Shown: positions 26,058-35,207, counted from the first letter of the stretch. The stretch is 64,000 bases of DNA from Paenibacillus cremeus (GCF_007786445.1 NZ_VNJI01000017.1:1-64000); one strand, 5' to 3'. A program made the numbers and translations. Notes: a model not told the origin generated them from the letters alone.

Positions 26058-28286
26058 ATGAATGACGAAATGACCTTTTGGCGCCGTCTCCTGTGGCAAG
26101 ATTGGCCGCATCGGCTGACGGTACTGCTGTGCGGAATATTCCTGCTGCAATTTACTTACTGGATTGCTAAGGAAGACAATTTCTGGCTGCCTGAGACGAT
26201 TCTGATCGTTCAGTTGACCTTGCTCGCTACAGCCGTATTCGAGCATATCCCGAAGCTGCATTGGCTGCTTCGCGGAGCGGTTCAGCTTGTGACTATCGTT
26301 ACGATCAACGTATTGGTGCTGGAGCATTATAAGGTTATCCGTTCGATGCCCTTGAAAAGCTTTGCATCCTCCAAGCTGTTTCTGAACCTCTATGAGCTTA
26401 CGCCGTATTTATGGTTCGCTCTTGGAGCCTGGGTCCTATACTTAACCGCCATTTGGTTAGTCGAAGTGAAGTGGCGAATATACGCATTGCTGATTGTCAG
26501 CGTCCTGGCGCTATGCATTCGCGATTCGTTCTCGACCGTGTACTTATGGCCGCAAGTGGCGATGATGGTTTGCTGTGGACTGTTTCTTTTGATTTTATGC
26601 CATTTTCAAAAGCTCCGCCGTAAAGACCCGGCGGCATGGAGCCGCTTTGCCGATTATCCGGCATCCATCGCTGTGCCGGTCATCAGCTTGATCAGCTTAA
26701 CTGTGTTCCTAGGGGCGTTAATGCCCGAGATCGGACCGGTGGTGACCGACCCGTATACGGCATGGCGGCAGCTCCGCGGCGAGCCGATGAATTTCACGAC
26801 CGGCAAAGGCGTACAAGTGACAGCAATCGCGTCTGAATACGATTCCTCCTCCGGGTACAGCCGCAGTGATGCGAGTCTCGGCGGCGGCTTCCAGTTCGAT
26901 TATACGCCGGTCATGACGGTGGATACGACTCATCGCGGGTACTGGCGTGGTGAGACGCGTTCACTCTATACCGGCAAAGGCTGGGATGAAAGCGATAGCG
27001 AAAAGCGTGGGGCTTCGACCGCTGTTCGGCCGGATAACCCGGTTACGGCGGATCCGCGTCAGCCGGCCAGCAAGCCGAAGACCGTGGAGGTTACACAGAC
27101 GGTGACGATGCTGACGGAGCAGCATTATCCCGTGCTGTTCGGGGCGTACGCCGTATCTCGGGTAACGGACGTGAACGGAGCCAAAACCGGCTTCGATGCG
27201 ATGCAATGGTCGGCTCCGCAATCGGAGCTGAAATTCAATGAACGTAATCCGTACCCTAAGACATACACCATCGTCTCCCAAGTGCCGGTAATCGATGAAG
27301 ATGCGCTGCTTAAGCTCCCTGCAGAGCCTGCCAGTACCGGTATGGAGGAATTTTTGCAGCTGCCTGGCAATTTGCCGGATCGTGTTCGTAAGCTTGCTGC
27401 TGATATTACCAAGGATGCGGTAAGTCCTTACGAGAAGGCGAAAAAGCTCGAGCAGTATTTGCAGAAGACTTACCCTTATACGAATAAACCGGATCTTAGC
27501 AAAGGGCACAGCCGGGATTTCGTCGATCGCTTTTTGTTTGAGATTAAAGAAGGGTACTGCGACTATTACTCCTCGGCGATGGCTGTGATGGCGCGTTCCT
27601 TGGGCTTGCCTACACGTTGGGTGAAGGGCTACGCTTCCGGGACATCCGCGATGAATGAGGATATGTTGGGTGGCTTAGTACCGGATGAAGGCTTAATCGA
27701 TCCGGATGCGGCCGGTGTATACACCGTCAGGAACGCTGATGCGCACTCGTGGGTGGAAATCTATTTTGCCGGGTTCGGTTGGATTCCGTTCGAGCCGACG
27801 GCCGGTTTTGTACTCCCTCGGACCGTCCCTGAACCGGAGCTTGCTATCGATACTTCCACGGTACCTGCCGATCTGACGGCGGATGCGGAAGCGGCAGGCA
27901 TCGGAATTCAAGCTCAGCATGTTGTTTGGACCGGTGGATCCGTGGTGCTGCTGGCATTGCTCGCATATATGGCCTGGAAATTCCAAGCGTTGGAGCTGAT
28001 CCAGGAGCGGGTACGCCGCCGCCGAGCGCTGCAGCTGAAGCAGAAAATCATCGTGGAGTGCGAGCGTCTGCTCCGCATTTTCCGTCGCAACGGCTACGTG
28101 AGAGAAGAGCATGAGACGCTGCGGGAAGCGGTGCGGCGATGGACCAAGCAAAGCAAGTGGATGACATCGGAGCTGGATACCGTGCTGCTCATGTTTGAGA
28201 AGGCCAAGTATGGCAAGTCCGATGTGACGGAGGATGACCTGCGGCAAACGACACAGATCGTGGAAAAGCTGCGGGCGCAGATGTGA
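26058..28286 (+). CDS. Transglutaminase-like membrane protein (TgpA type)
   Basis: 742 residues. About six TM helices (1-230), an extracytoplasmic transglutaminase core with catalytic Cys501 in EGYCDYYSSAM, His563 in DAHSWVEIYF and the WIPFEPTAGF strand, a further TM helix (about 622-640) and a cytoplasmic DUF4129-like C-terminus. Catalytic residues are intact. The partner of MoxR/DUF58 in this conserved operon; substrates are not established, though envelope protein cross-linking or hydrolysis is assumed. Confidence 0.93.
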   Translation: MNDEMTFWRRLLWQDWPHRLTVLLCGIFLLQFTYWIAKEDNFWLPETILIVQLTLLATAVFEHIPKLHWLLRGAVQLVTIVTINVLVLEHYKVIRSMPLKSFASSKLFLNLYELTPYLWFALGAWVLYLTAIWLVEVKWRIYALLIVSVLALCIRDSFSTVYLWPQVAMMVCCGLFLLILCHFQKLRRKDPAAWSRFADYPASIAVPVISLISLTVFLGALMPEIGPVVTDPYTAWRQLRGEPMNFTTGKGVQVTAIASEYDSSSGYSRSDASLGGGFQFDYTPVMTVDTTHRGYWRGETRSLYTGKGWDESDSEKRGASTAVRPDNPVTADPRQPASKPKTVEVTQTVTMLTEQHYPVLFGAYAVSRVTDVNGAKTGFDAMQWSAPQSELKFNERNPYPKTYTIVSQVPVIDEDALLKLPAEPASTGMEEFLQLPGNLPDRVRKLAADITKDAVSPYEKAKKLEQYLQKTYPYTNKPDLSKGHSRDFVDRFLFEIKEGYCDYYSSAMAVMARSLGLPTRWVKGYASGTSAMNEDMLGGLVPDEGLIDPDAAGVYTVRNADAHSWVEIYFAGFGWIPFEPTAGFVLPRTVPEPELAIDTSTVPADLTADAEAAGIGIQAQHVVWTGGSVVLLALLAYMAWKFQALELIQERVRRRRALQLKQKIIVECERLLRIFRRNGYVREEHETLREAVRRWTKQSKWMTSELDTVLLMFEKAKYGKSDVTEDDLRQTTQIVEKLRAQM

Positions 28287-28348
28287 GGCACAGCAATCTT
28301 ATATCTAAAAAGTTTGAAATTTTTGGATTAATTATGCTAGGATAAAGA

Positions 28349-28485
28349 TATAATAAAAACAGCACAGCAAATGCTGGAACATTCACTGTGATGTACAATA
28401 GCCGCTTTTAAGGGCGGTGGCTTTTCCAAGCGAATACGTTAGAGATTAGACCGTTTTCCTTGACTAGGGCGGTCTATTTCTTTTT
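28349..28485 (+). ncRNA. Candidate antitoxin RNA opposite the holin-like toxin gene
   Basis: A TATAAT (28349-28354) stands at the head of a region ending in two hairpins: AGCCGC...GCGGTGGCTTTT (28402-28426) and TAGACCG...CGGTCTATTTCTTTTT (28447-28485). An RNA of about 70-125 nt from here would run antisense to the 3' part of the minus-strand toxin transcript, as in txpA/RatA type I systems. The -35 is poor. Inferred from arrangement only. Confidence 0.4.
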
Positions 28486-28563
28486 GAGATAACTCAGCAA
28501 CGCCAGAATGAACATGCCAAACATGAACATTAAGGTTAACGCTTGATAGATCTCTATAGGCAT
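28474..28563 (-). CDS. Putative holin-like toxin, type I TA (29 residues)
   Basis: M-P-I-E-I-Y-Q-A-L-T-L-M-F-M-F-G-M-F-I-L, then a short hydrophobic stretch and a Lys-Lys-Lys tail. This is the Hol_Tox pattern (short acidic head, LxLMxxFGxFI helix, basic end) of small membrane toxins of Firmicutes (TxpA/BsrG-like families). GAAGGAAGGG sits just upstream of the ATG. A possible promoter on the same strand is TTGGTC-17-TATAAC, reading from about 28655 to 28627. The gene is flanked by a possible plus-strand antisense RNA. Too short for most gene finders. Confidence 0.75.
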   Translation of the reverse strand: MPIEIYQALTLMFMFGMFILALLSYLKKK

Positions 28564-28657
28564 CCCTTCCTTCGTGGGAGATAGCCGACCGCCCTCTTAA
28601 GCCATTCTATTGTTTTACGGTTATATCCTAGTTTCAAAGTTTGACCAAAAACCCGTT

Positions 28658-28687
28658 TTGCAACAAAAAGGGCAGATATGGTATAGT
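28658..28687 (+). promoter_or_regulatory. Sigma-A type promoter for the yqeG block
   Basis: TTGCAA (28658-28663), 18-base spacer, TGG-TATAGT (-10 at 28682-28687, extended). It lies 40 bases upstream of the yqeG TTG start and probably drives the whole yqeG-yqeM block. Confidence 0.65.
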
Positions 28688-28726
28688 TTGTCCTATATAG
28701 CCCAAAGTTCTTACGAGGTGAACGCT

Positions 28727-29221
28727 TTGCTGAATAAGCTAATTCCGCGCCAACAGGTCAACTCGATTTATGAAATCGATCTCCACGCATTGTATGAGCA
28801 GGGATATCGCGGTATCATTACGGATTTGGACAACACGCTGGTGGGAGCGAAAGCGCCGCTGGCCACGCCGGAGCTGATGGATTGGCTCAAGGTGGTCGGG
28901 CAGCTGGGCTTTCAGGTTGTAATCGTATCCAACAACCAGCGCCACCGGGTGTCCAAATTTGCGGAGCCGCTGTCCCTGCCTTTCATTTATAGAGCCAAGA
29001 AACCAACCAGTGCATCATTTCGCAAAGCGCTGCAAATGATGAATTTAACTGCCCGGGAGACCATGGTGATCGGGGATCAAATGCTCACGGACGTGCTCGG
29101 AGGCAATCGGATGGGATTGTACACGGTGCTGGTTCGCCCGATCTCTTTGGCGGATGAAGGCTTTTTTACGAAGGTGAACCGGAGATTGGAAAAAGCGGCG
29201 CTAAGTATGATGAAAAGGTAG
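28727..29221 (+). CDS. yqeG: YqeG family HAD-type phosphatase
   Basis: About 164 residues. HAD-family motif I DLDNTLV (Asp33/Asp35), motif III VIGDQMLTDVLGGNR. YqeG phosphatases are conserved in Firmicutes; the yeast homologue Gep4 dephosphorylates phosphatidylglycerophosphate, so a PgpA-like role is possible. TTG start 28727 follows GAGGTG by 6 bases. First gene of the yqe block; the next follows 7 bases after the stop. Confidence 0.92.
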   Translation: MLNKLIPRQQVNSIYEIDLHALYEQGYRGIITDLDNTLVGAKAPLATPELMDWLKVVGQLGFQVVIVSNNQRHRVSKFAEPLSLPFIYRAKKPTSASFRKALQMMNLTARETMVIGDQMLTDVLGGNRMGLYTVLVRPISLADEGFFTKVNRRLEKAALSMMKR

Positions 29222-29228
29222 GAAACAA

Positions 29229-30359
29229 ATGATGGCAAGGCAAGAGGAACGAAATGACGAACAACGATGTGCCGGCTGCGGCGTCAAGCTGCAAACGGAG
29301 GACAGCGGGCAGCTGGGGTATGTACCGGAGCAAGCGCTCCAGCGTGAGCCGATCATATGCCAGCGCTGCTTTCGCATCAAAAATTACAATGAATCGTCCA
29401 GCATCACATTGAATCAGGACGATTTTTTAAGGCTGCTTACGCATGTAGGCGCTACAAAATCGCTGGTCGTCAATATCGTCGACATTTTCGACTTTGAAGG
29501 AAGCCTGATCTCGGGTCTCGCCCGCTTTGTGGGGAACAACCCGATTGTGCTCGTCGTGAACAAAATCGACCTGCTGCCTAAAGTGACGAACTTTAATCGC
29601 ATTGTCAACTGGGTGCAGCGGCAAGCGAAGGAAGCAGGCCTCAAGGTCGTCGAGGTTGTGCTGTGCTCGGCCAAACGCAACATGGGCTTCGAGCGCGTTC
29701 TGGAAGTGCTGGATGAGCACCGCGATGGAAGAGACATCTATGTCGTTGGGGCAACGAACGTCGGCAAGTCGACGCTGATCAATCGGCTGATCCGGGATTA
29801 CAGCGATTTGGATGCGGAGCTTACGACGTCGCAATATCCGGGCACGACACTGGATTTGGTGCGCATTCCGCTGGATGACGGTACGTCCATCATCGATACG
29901 CCGGGGATTGTCTACAAGCATCGGTTAACCGAATTGGTCGGTAAAAAAGATTTGATGAAGCTCATGCCGGATAAGCCGATTAAGCCGCTTGTGTTTCAGT
30001 TGAACGAGAAGCAGACGATCTTTTTTGGCAGCTTGGTACGCTTTGATTTTGTACAGGGAGAGCGCCAGTCGTTTACCTTCTATGTTACGAACGCGATTCA
30101 GGCACATCGTACCAAGCTGGAGCGGGCGGACGAGCTGTATGAGGAGCACAAGGGCGAGCTGCTGTCTCCGCCGACGAAGGACGAATTGGAGCTATTGCCC
30201 AAGCTGACCAAGCATCCGATCCGCGTTCCAAAAGGCGGCAATGTGGACGTATCCATCTCGGGACTGGGCTGGGTCAAGGTCAACAGTGCAGCGGGAGCCG
30301 ATCTGGCCATTCATGTGCCTAAAGGGGTCAAGGTAGCCGTCAGAGAATCACTGATTTAG
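29229..30359 (+). CDS. yqeH: Ribosome biogenesis GTPase YqeH
   Basis: 376 residues. N-terminal zinc finger (Cys14, Cys17, Cys44, Cys47), then a circularly permuted GTPase with NKID (G4), SAK (G5), GATNVGKST (G1) and DTPG (G3) in that order. YqeH is needed for 30S subunit assembly and replication control. ATG follows GGAAACAA. 27 bases to the aroE start. Confidence 0.97.
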   Translation: MMARQEERNDEQRCAGCGVKLQTEDSGQLGYVPEQALQREPIICQRCFRIKNYNESSSITLNQDDFLRLLTHVGATKSLVVNIVDIFDFEGSLISGLARFVGNNPIVLVVNKIDLLPKVTNFNRIVNWVQRQAKEAGLKVVEVVLCSAKRNMGFERVLEVLDEHRDGRDIYVVGATNVGKSTLINRLIRDYSDLDAELTTSQYPGTTLDLVRIPLDDGTSIIDTPGIVYKHRLTELVGKKDLMKLMPDKPIKPLVFQLNEKQTIFFGSLVRFDFVQGERQSFTFYVTNAIQAHRTKLERADELYEEHKGELLSPPTKDELELLPKLTKHPIRVPKGGNVDVSISGLGWVKVNSAAGADLAIHVPKGVKVAVRESLI

Positions 30360-30386
30360 CGCTTGAAACGGGAGAGGGGAAAAAGC

Positions 30387-31262
30387 ATGAGCATGGGGAC
30401 GCATAAGCTGGATAGTCACACGATACTTTACGGTGTTTTTGGAGATCCGATTCGTCATTCGAAGTCGCCGATCATGCTGAATCGCGCATTCGAGGCGGCG
30501 GGCATCAATGCCGCTTACGGCGCGTTTCACATTTTGCCCGGGACGCTCAAGGACGCGGTGGCCGGCATTCGGGCGCTGCAATTTCGCGGTGTCAATGTAA
30601 CGATACCACACAAGCTGGAAGTCATGTCGTACTTGGACGAGATTGACGAGGGTGCACAAGTGATCGGTGCCGTGAATACGATAGTGAATGAAGGCGGTCG
30701 ATTAATAGGCTACAATACGGACGGCATCGGGTATGTCCGTTCTTTGAAGGAAGAAACCAGCATCAGCCTGAAAGGCCGCAAGGTGCTGATGGTCGGCGCG
30801 GGGGGAGCGGCTCGCGGTGTAGGCTACGCTTTGGCCAAGGAAGGCGCGGAGCACATCTACATTGCCAATCGGACGCGGGGGAAGGCGGATGATTTGGCGC
30901 ATTCCATGTCCTCTTTTTGCAGCGCATCCGGGATCGGTCTTGAGGACATCGCTAAAGTGACGGGGGACGTCGCACTGATCGTGAACAACACCTCGGTCGG
31001 CATGCACCCTAACGTGGATGAGGTACCGATGGACACCTCGCTCATTCAAGCAGACACCGTAGTAAGCGATTTGGTGTACAACCCGATCATTACCAAATTT
31101 TTGCAGCAAGCCCGGGACCTGCGCGGCGCGGTCATCCACAGCGGTCTTGGTATGTTTATTTATCAAGGGGCGTATGCCTTTGAATATTGGACCGGACAAC
31201 CGGCTCCGATCGCAGCGATGCGGGACGTCGTGGAGCGTTCCTTCGCCGAGGCGGCACATTAA
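30387..31262 (+). CDS. aroE: Shikimate dehydrogenase
   Basis: 291 residues. YGVFGDPIRHSKSPIMLN binds shikimate, Lys76 in VTIPHK and Asp112 in NTDGIGY are the catalytic pair, and VGAGGAARGVGYAL is the NADP glycine-rich loop. Reduces 3-dehydroshikimate to shikimate in aromatic amino acid synthesis. ATG 30387 is chosen because GAGAGGGG lies 8 bases before it; an upstream TTG (30363) has none. Confidence 0.96.
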   Translation: MSMGTHKLDSHTILYGVFGDPIRHSKSPIMLNRAFEAAGINAAYGAFHILPGTLKDAVAGIRALQFRGVNVTIPHKLEVMSYLDEIDEGAQVIGAVNTIVNEGGRLIGYNTDGIGYVRSLKEETSISLKGRKVLMVGAGGAARGVGYALAKEGAEHIYIANRTRGKADDLAHSMSSFCSASGIGLEDIAKVTGDVALIVNNTSVGMHPNVDEVPMDTSLIQADTVVSDLVYNPIITKFLQQARDLRGAVIHSGLGMFIYQGAYAFEYWTGQPAPIAAMRDVVERSFAEAAH

Positions 31263-31301
31263 CTTTTAACTTTTACATAATGAATAGAGGTAGAACTACA
31301 C

Positions 31302-31595
31302 ATGCTTACAGGTAAACAAAAACGTTACTTGCGTTCGATGGCGCATCATTTGAACCCGATTTTTCAAGTCGGCAAAGGCGGGATCAACGATCATCTGATC
31401 CGTCATATCAATGAAGCGATTGAAGTGCGCGAGCTGATGAAAATTTCCGTCTTGAACAATACGCTGGAGGATCCGAAAGAGCTCGGCGTGCAGATTGCGG
31501 AAGAATCCGGCTCGGAGCTGGTGCAGGTGATCGGTCGAACGATCGTGCTGTACAAGGAGTCCCAAGACCACAAAACCATCGTATTGCCGGTGTAA
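31302..31595 (+). CDS. yhbY: YhbY family RNA-binding protein (CRM domain)
   Basis: 97 residues, a single CRM/YhbY domain with the GKGG turn (QVGKGGINDHLI) and a C-terminal VIGRTIVLYKES strand. These proteins bind pre-50S subunits. Same position as yqeI in B. subtilis between aroE and nadD. Confidence 0.95.
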   Translation: MLTGKQKRYLRSMAHHLNPIFQVGKGGINDHLIRHINEAIEVRELMKISVLNNTLEDPKELGVQIAEESGSELVQVIGRTIVLYKESQDHKTIVLPV

Positions 31596-31617
31596 TGAAC
31601 ATAAAGAGGTGATCAGG

Positions 31618-32205
31618 ATGAAGGTGGGCTTAATGGGAGGCACCTTTGATCCCGTACATATCGGACATCTGCTGGCGGCTCAAAGCGTTTGCGAGGAAGC
31701 GGGGCTGGATGAGGTTTGGTTTATGCCGACGAATGTTCCGCCTCACAAGGAGCAAACGCCGGGGGCTACCCCCAAGCAGCGGCTTGATATGGTTTCTCTG
31801 GCTGTAGAAGGGCATCCGAAATTTCGGGCGACCGATTTCGAGCTGCGCAAGGGCGGCGTCTCGTACAGTATCGAAACGGTCACCATGCTGTGTGAACAGT
31901 ATCCGGAGTATCATTTTTACTATATTATCGGTGCGGATATGGTGCGGTATTTGCCCAAATGGTTCAAAATCGATGAGTTAGTAAAGCTGGTTACGTTCGT
32001 CGGGCTGGAGCGGCCTGGCTTTGATCCCGGAGTGAACGAGCTGCCGGAGAAGATTCGTGAGTCGCTGCTGATGGTTCGCATGCCTCAGATTGAACTGTCT
32101 TCCACGATGATCCGTGAGCGTAGAGCGATGAACCTATCGGTCCGCTATATGGTGCCGGATCGGGTAAATGAGTATATCGAGGTGAATCAGCTGTATGACG
32201 CGTGA
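31618..32205 (+). CDS. nadD: Nicotinate-nucleotide adenylyltransferase
   Basis: 195 residues. Nucleotidyltransferase motif GGTFDPVHIGH near the N-terminus and SSTMIRERRA near the C-terminus. It joins NaMN and ATP into deamido-NAD. ATG 31618 has AGAGGTG 7 bases upstream; the GTG at 31609 lies inside the ribosome binding site region. Overlaps yqeK by 11 bases. Confidence 0.97.
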   Translation: MKVGLMGGTFDPVHIGHLLAAQSVCEEAGLDEVWFMPTNVPPHKEQTPGATPKQRLDMVSLAVEGHPKFRATDFELRKGGVSYSIETVTMLCEQYPEYHFYYIIGADMVRYLPKWFKIDELVKLVTFVGLERPGFDPGVNELPEKIRESLLMVRMPQIELSSTMIRERRAMNLSVRYMVPDRVNEYIEVNQLYDA

Positions 32206-32770
32206 AGAGATCATTGAATCCGTTCGTTCGCAGATGCCGGAGAAGCGCTGGGCACATGTTCAAGGCGTGATGGCCACATCGGTCATTTTGGCGGAACGCT
32301 TCGGAGCGGATCCCGTGAAAGCGGAGCTGGCGGCAATTCTGCACGATGTGTGCAAGTTCTGGCGCGTGGATGAGCAGGCGAAGGTCATTCGGGATAACGG
32401 ACTGCCGGCCGATCTGCTCGACTATGACAAAGAGCTGTGGCATGCGCACGCCGGTGCTTGGATTGCGACGGAGCGGTACGGAGTGACGGATGAGGAAGTG
32501 CTCGATGCAATTCGGTATCATACGTCCGGCCGGCGCCGGATGACGCTGCTCGATAAAGTGGTGTGCCTTGCGGATTATATGGAGCCTGGGCGAGATTTTC
32601 CGGGTGTGAATAATATTCGTGAAAAGGCTGAACATAGTTTAGAGAGAGCACTGATTGAGGGATTTGATGGGACGATCCGATTTTTGCTGGAGAAAGGAAA
32701 ACGGATTTATCCGCTGACGCTGGAGGCTCGCAACGGTCTGATTGAGGAGCTGGAGGCGCAGGAAGCTTAG
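32195..32770 (+). CDS. yqeK: HD-domain hydrolase YqeK (Ap4A symmetrical hydrolase)
   Basis: 191 residues with HD-family motifs H...HD (AAILHDVCKFW), HAGAWIA, and RYHTSGRRRMTLLDKVVCLADYMEPGR. YqeK homologues hydrolyse Ap4A to ADP. Overlap with nadD implies translational coupling. 27 bases to rsfS. Confidence 0.95.
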   Translation: MTREEIIESVRSQMPEKRWAHVQGVMATSVILAERFGADPVKAELAAILHDVCKFWRVDEQAKVIRDNGLPADLLDYDKELWHAHAGAWIATERYGVTDEEVLDAIRYHTSGRRRMTLLDKVVCLADYMEPGRDFPGVNNIREKAEHSLERALIEGFDGTIRFLLEKGKRIYPLTLEARNGLIEELEAQEA

Positions 32771-32797
32771 GAAGAAGAGATTAGGGGAGGAACCTAG

Positions 32798-33142
32798 ATG
32801 ATACAACCGGATGAGCTGATGGCTCTAGTAGTCGATGCGGCTGATGATAAAAAAGCCATGAATTTGATCACCCTGAACTTGCGCGGGGTATCGCTGATTT
32901 CCGATTATTTCGTGATATGTCACGGGAACTCGGAAATTCAGGTGCAGGCGATTGCAACCGAAATTAAAAAACGTGCCGAGGAAAACGGCGCGCGTGTCCG
33001 CGGCCTGGAAGGCATGGACACCGCCCGTTGGGTGCTGGTCGATCTGGGCGATGTGGTGGCACACGTATTCCACCGCGACGATCGGGAGTATTACAACATC
33101 GAACGGCTGTGGTCCGACGCGAAAGTAGTTGAACGGGTATGA
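32798..33142 (+). CDS. rsfS: Ribosomal silencing factor RsfS
   Basis: 114 residues, the RsfS/Iojap family (SDYFVICHGNSEIQVQAIA, ARWVLVDLGDVVAHVFHRDDREYYNIERLW). It binds L14 on the 50S subunit and blocks subunit joining in poor nutrient conditions. GGGGAGG precedes the ATG. Overlaps the following gene by 4 bases (ATGA). Confidence 0.96.
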   Translation: MIQPDELMALVVDAADDKKAMNLITLNLRGVSLISDYFVICHGNSEIQVQAIATEIKKRAEENGARVRGLEGMDTARWVLVDLGDVVAHVFHRDDREYYNIERLWSDAKVVERV

Positions 33143-34041
33143 GTCTGACGGCAGGCACGGTACAAAAGCTAATCGTGGTGAGAGAAGTCTCGCCGCACGG
33201 CTACTTTTTGACCGACAGAGAACAGGAAGTACTTATTCATTACACCGAAGTTCAAGGAGAAATCAAGCCTGGCGATGAGGTGGAGGTCTTTTTGTACTTC
33301 GATACAGAGGATCGGCTGACCGCAACAAGACGCAAGCCGCTCATCACGCTTGGCGAGGTGGCGCTGCTGGAAGTTGTGGACATCCATCCGCGCTTCGGCT
33401 GCTTTTTGGAAATGGGGCTGGGGCGTCACCTGCTGCTGCCCTACCGGGAGCTGCCTGAATTCGATGAGCTGCGTCCGGTTGTAGGGGACAAAGTGTTCGT
33501 CGAATTGGCACATGACCGTCAAGGAAGACTGGTAGCCAAGGTAGCGGGGGAAGATCAGCTGAAGCCGCTATGCTTCCGTGCGCCGGACAGCTGGCGGAAT
33601 CAGAAAGTGCAGGCGCGCGTCTATAAGCCGCTGCAGATGGGAACTTTCGTCGTCTGTGAAGGCGGCGTGCTCGGGTTCGGGGCGATCGGACTCATTCACT
33701 CGACAGAGCGGACCCGGTTGCTCAGGCTGGGGGAGAGCGTGGAAGTGCGAGTGACCTTCGTGCGCGAAGACGGCAACGTGAACTGCTCCATGAGGGAGAG
33801 TAAGGAAGTCGGCCGGGATGAAGATGCGGACAAGCTTCTGACGTTTTTGAAGGAGCGGCCGAACGGGGCCATGCCGTATTCGGATCAAACGGAGGCGGAC
33901 CTGATTACGAAGCGGTTTGGCATGAGCAAGTCGGCATTCAAACGTGCTCTGGGCAAGCTGATGAAGGAAGGTCTGGTGTATCAGGAAAGCAGCTGGACTT
34001 ATTTGAAAAAAGACGACAAGCAGCCGGGTTCCGAAGCTTAA
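33139..34041 (+). CDS. S1-type RNA-binding protein (CvfB-like)
   Basis: 300 residues. Three tandem S1/OB-like segments (about 5-70, 72-135, 145-220; e.g. VVCEGGVLGFGAIGLIH) and a C-terminal winged helix (TKRFGMSKSAFKRALGKLMKEGL). This is the architecture of CvfB/YitL, an RNA-binding regulator of virulence and metabolism in staphylococci. The B. subtilis yqe block has no such gene between rsfS and yqeM, so its place here is a lineage trait. Confidence 0.88.
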   Translation: MSLTAGTVQKLIVVREVSPHGYFLTDREQEVLIHYTEVQGEIKPGDEVEVFLYFDTEDRLTATRRKPLITLGEVALLEVVDIHPRFGCFLEMGLGRHLLLPYRELPEFDELRPVVGDKVFVELAHDRQGRLVAKVAGEDQLKPLCFRAPDSWRNQKVQARVYKPLQMGTFVVCEGGVLGFGAIGLIHSTERTRLLRLGESVEVRVTFVREDGNVNCSMRESKEVGRDEDADKLLTFLKERPNGAMPYSDQTEADLITKRFGMSKSAFKRALGKLMKEGLVYQESSWTYLKKDDKQPGSEA

Positions 34042-34106
34042 TTCGGGTTCCGGCCTTCGTTTTTTGTAGGAGCATCGAAAAGTAAAAGTAGAGGAGGCTG
34101 GGGCCG

Positions 34107-34898
34107 ATGGCTTATGAGCAATTTTCGTATTTGTATGACCGCTTGATGGAGGACATGCCCTATGACGAATGGCTCCGATTTGCCCAGCAGTGCTGGGATA
34201 AGTATGGTTCGCCGCGAACCGTGGTCGATCTGGGCTGCGGAACCGGCAGCATCGCCATTCCGATGGCCAAGCTCGGGTACGAGGTGATCGGCATCGACCT
34301 GTCGGAGGACATGCTGGCTGTCGCGGAGCAAAAAGCATCCGAGGCGCAGCGGCGTACGCCTTTCCAGCCTGGAGGCAGCATAACTTGGCTGCAGCAGGAT
34401 ATGCGCGAGTGGGAGATCGGGCGGCCAGCGGATGCGGTGATCTCCTTCTGCGATTGCATGAACTATTTGCTGGAGGCGGAGGATCTGGAGCAAACGTTTC
34501 GACAAGTGTATGAGGGGCTGGCGGAAGGCGGAGTATTCCTTTTCGACATGCATACGCCGCGGCAGCTGCGCCATTATGCTGAATCACAGCCGTTCCTCTT
34601 GAATGAGGATGATATCGCCTATATCTGGACGAGCGAATTCGATCCGGGGCGGTGTGAGATTGAGCATGCGCTGACGATCTTCTTCAAGGAAGGCGTAACC
34701 GACTTCGGATCGGACGATGCGCAGACCGATCGGTTCCAGCGGGTGGAAGAGATGCATGTCCAGCGGGCGTATCCGCTTAAACAGGTGGAGGCGCTTTTGC
34801 GGGAGGTGGGCTTCAAAGAAGTCGACGCCTTCGCAGACTTTAGCTGGAAGAAGCCGACGGAGGACACGGAGCGGGCATTTTTTATAGCGGTGAAATAG
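34107..34898 (+). CDS. yqeM: YqeM family SAM-dependent methyltransferase
   Basis: 263 residues. Class I fold with VVDLGCGTGSIAIPMA (motif I) and EVIGIDLSEDMLAVA (motif II), preceded by YDRLMEDMPYDEWLRF, the standard YqeM head. Target substrate not established. ATG follows GAGGAGGC. Last gene of the yqe block on this strand. Confidence 0.92.
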   Translation: MAYEQFSYLYDRLMEDMPYDEWLRFAQQCWDKYGSPRTVVDLGCGTGSIAIPMAKLGYEVIGIDLSEDMLAVAEQKASEAQRRTPFQPGGSITWLQQDMREWEIGRPADAVISFCDCMNYLLEAEDLEQTFRQVYEGLAEGGVFLFDMHTPRQLRHYAESQPFLLNEDDIAYIWTSEFDPGRCEIEHALTIFFKEGVTDFGSDDAQTDRFQRVEEMHVQRAYPLKQVEALLREVGFKEVDAFADFSWKKPTEDTERAFFIAVK

Positions 34899-34925
34899 GC
34901 ACATAAAAAACAGGAACATTTGTTC

Positions 34926-34954
34926 TTGTTGTAAATGGTAAAATGAGGTATACT
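34926..34954 (+). promoter_or_regulatory. Promoter for the small holin-like toxin gene
   Basis: TTGTTG (34926-34931), 17-base spacer, TATACT (34949-34954), 78 bases upstream of the toxin ATG. Confidence 0.65.
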
Positions 34955-35032
34955 GAGCTTGTACAACTGAATCTTGGGTGGGCATGGTTTTCCTTCTGAT
35001 GAGGCTTATCCCCTCGGAAAGGAGGTGAAGCC

Positions 35033-35128
35033 ATGGAAGTGAAAGATGCGCTGCACATCATGATCTCCTTTGCCGCATTGATCATCGCACTTTTAACCTA
35101 CATCGCTAATAATTATAAGCGAAAGTAA
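35033..35128 (+). CDS. Putative holin-like toxin, type I TA (31 residues)
   Basis: M-E-V-K-D-A-L-H-I-M-I-S-F-A-A-L-I-I-A-L, followed by L-T-Y-I-A-N-N-Y and a Lys-Arg-Lys end. It fits the Hol_Tox pattern: short acidic head, L-x-x-M-I-S-F helix, basic C-terminus. An exceptionally strong AAGGAGGTG sits 5 bases upstream of the ATG, a sigma-A promoter lies at 34926, and hairpins follow (35127-35165 and 35208-35238). Such genes are usually held in check by a convergent antisense RNA, but I could not locate its promoter. Second holin-like gene of the window; the sequences are clearly related. Confidence 0.75.
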   Translation: MEVKDALHIMISFAALIIALLTYIANNYKRK

Positions 35129-35165
35129 AAACCCACCCCAAGGTTGACCGCCGAAGGTGGGTTTT
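35127..35165. terminator. Bidirectional hairpin after the toxin gene
   Basis: AAAACCCACC (from 35127) pairs with GGTGGGTTTT (to 35165). The symmetric A- and T-runs allow termination on both strands, as seen where a toxin mRNA and its antisense RNA overlap at their 3' ends. Confidence 0.8.
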
Positions 35166-35207
35166 CTGACATGCTCAGAAGGAAAATCCATCCAAGCCGG
35201 TTGTATA

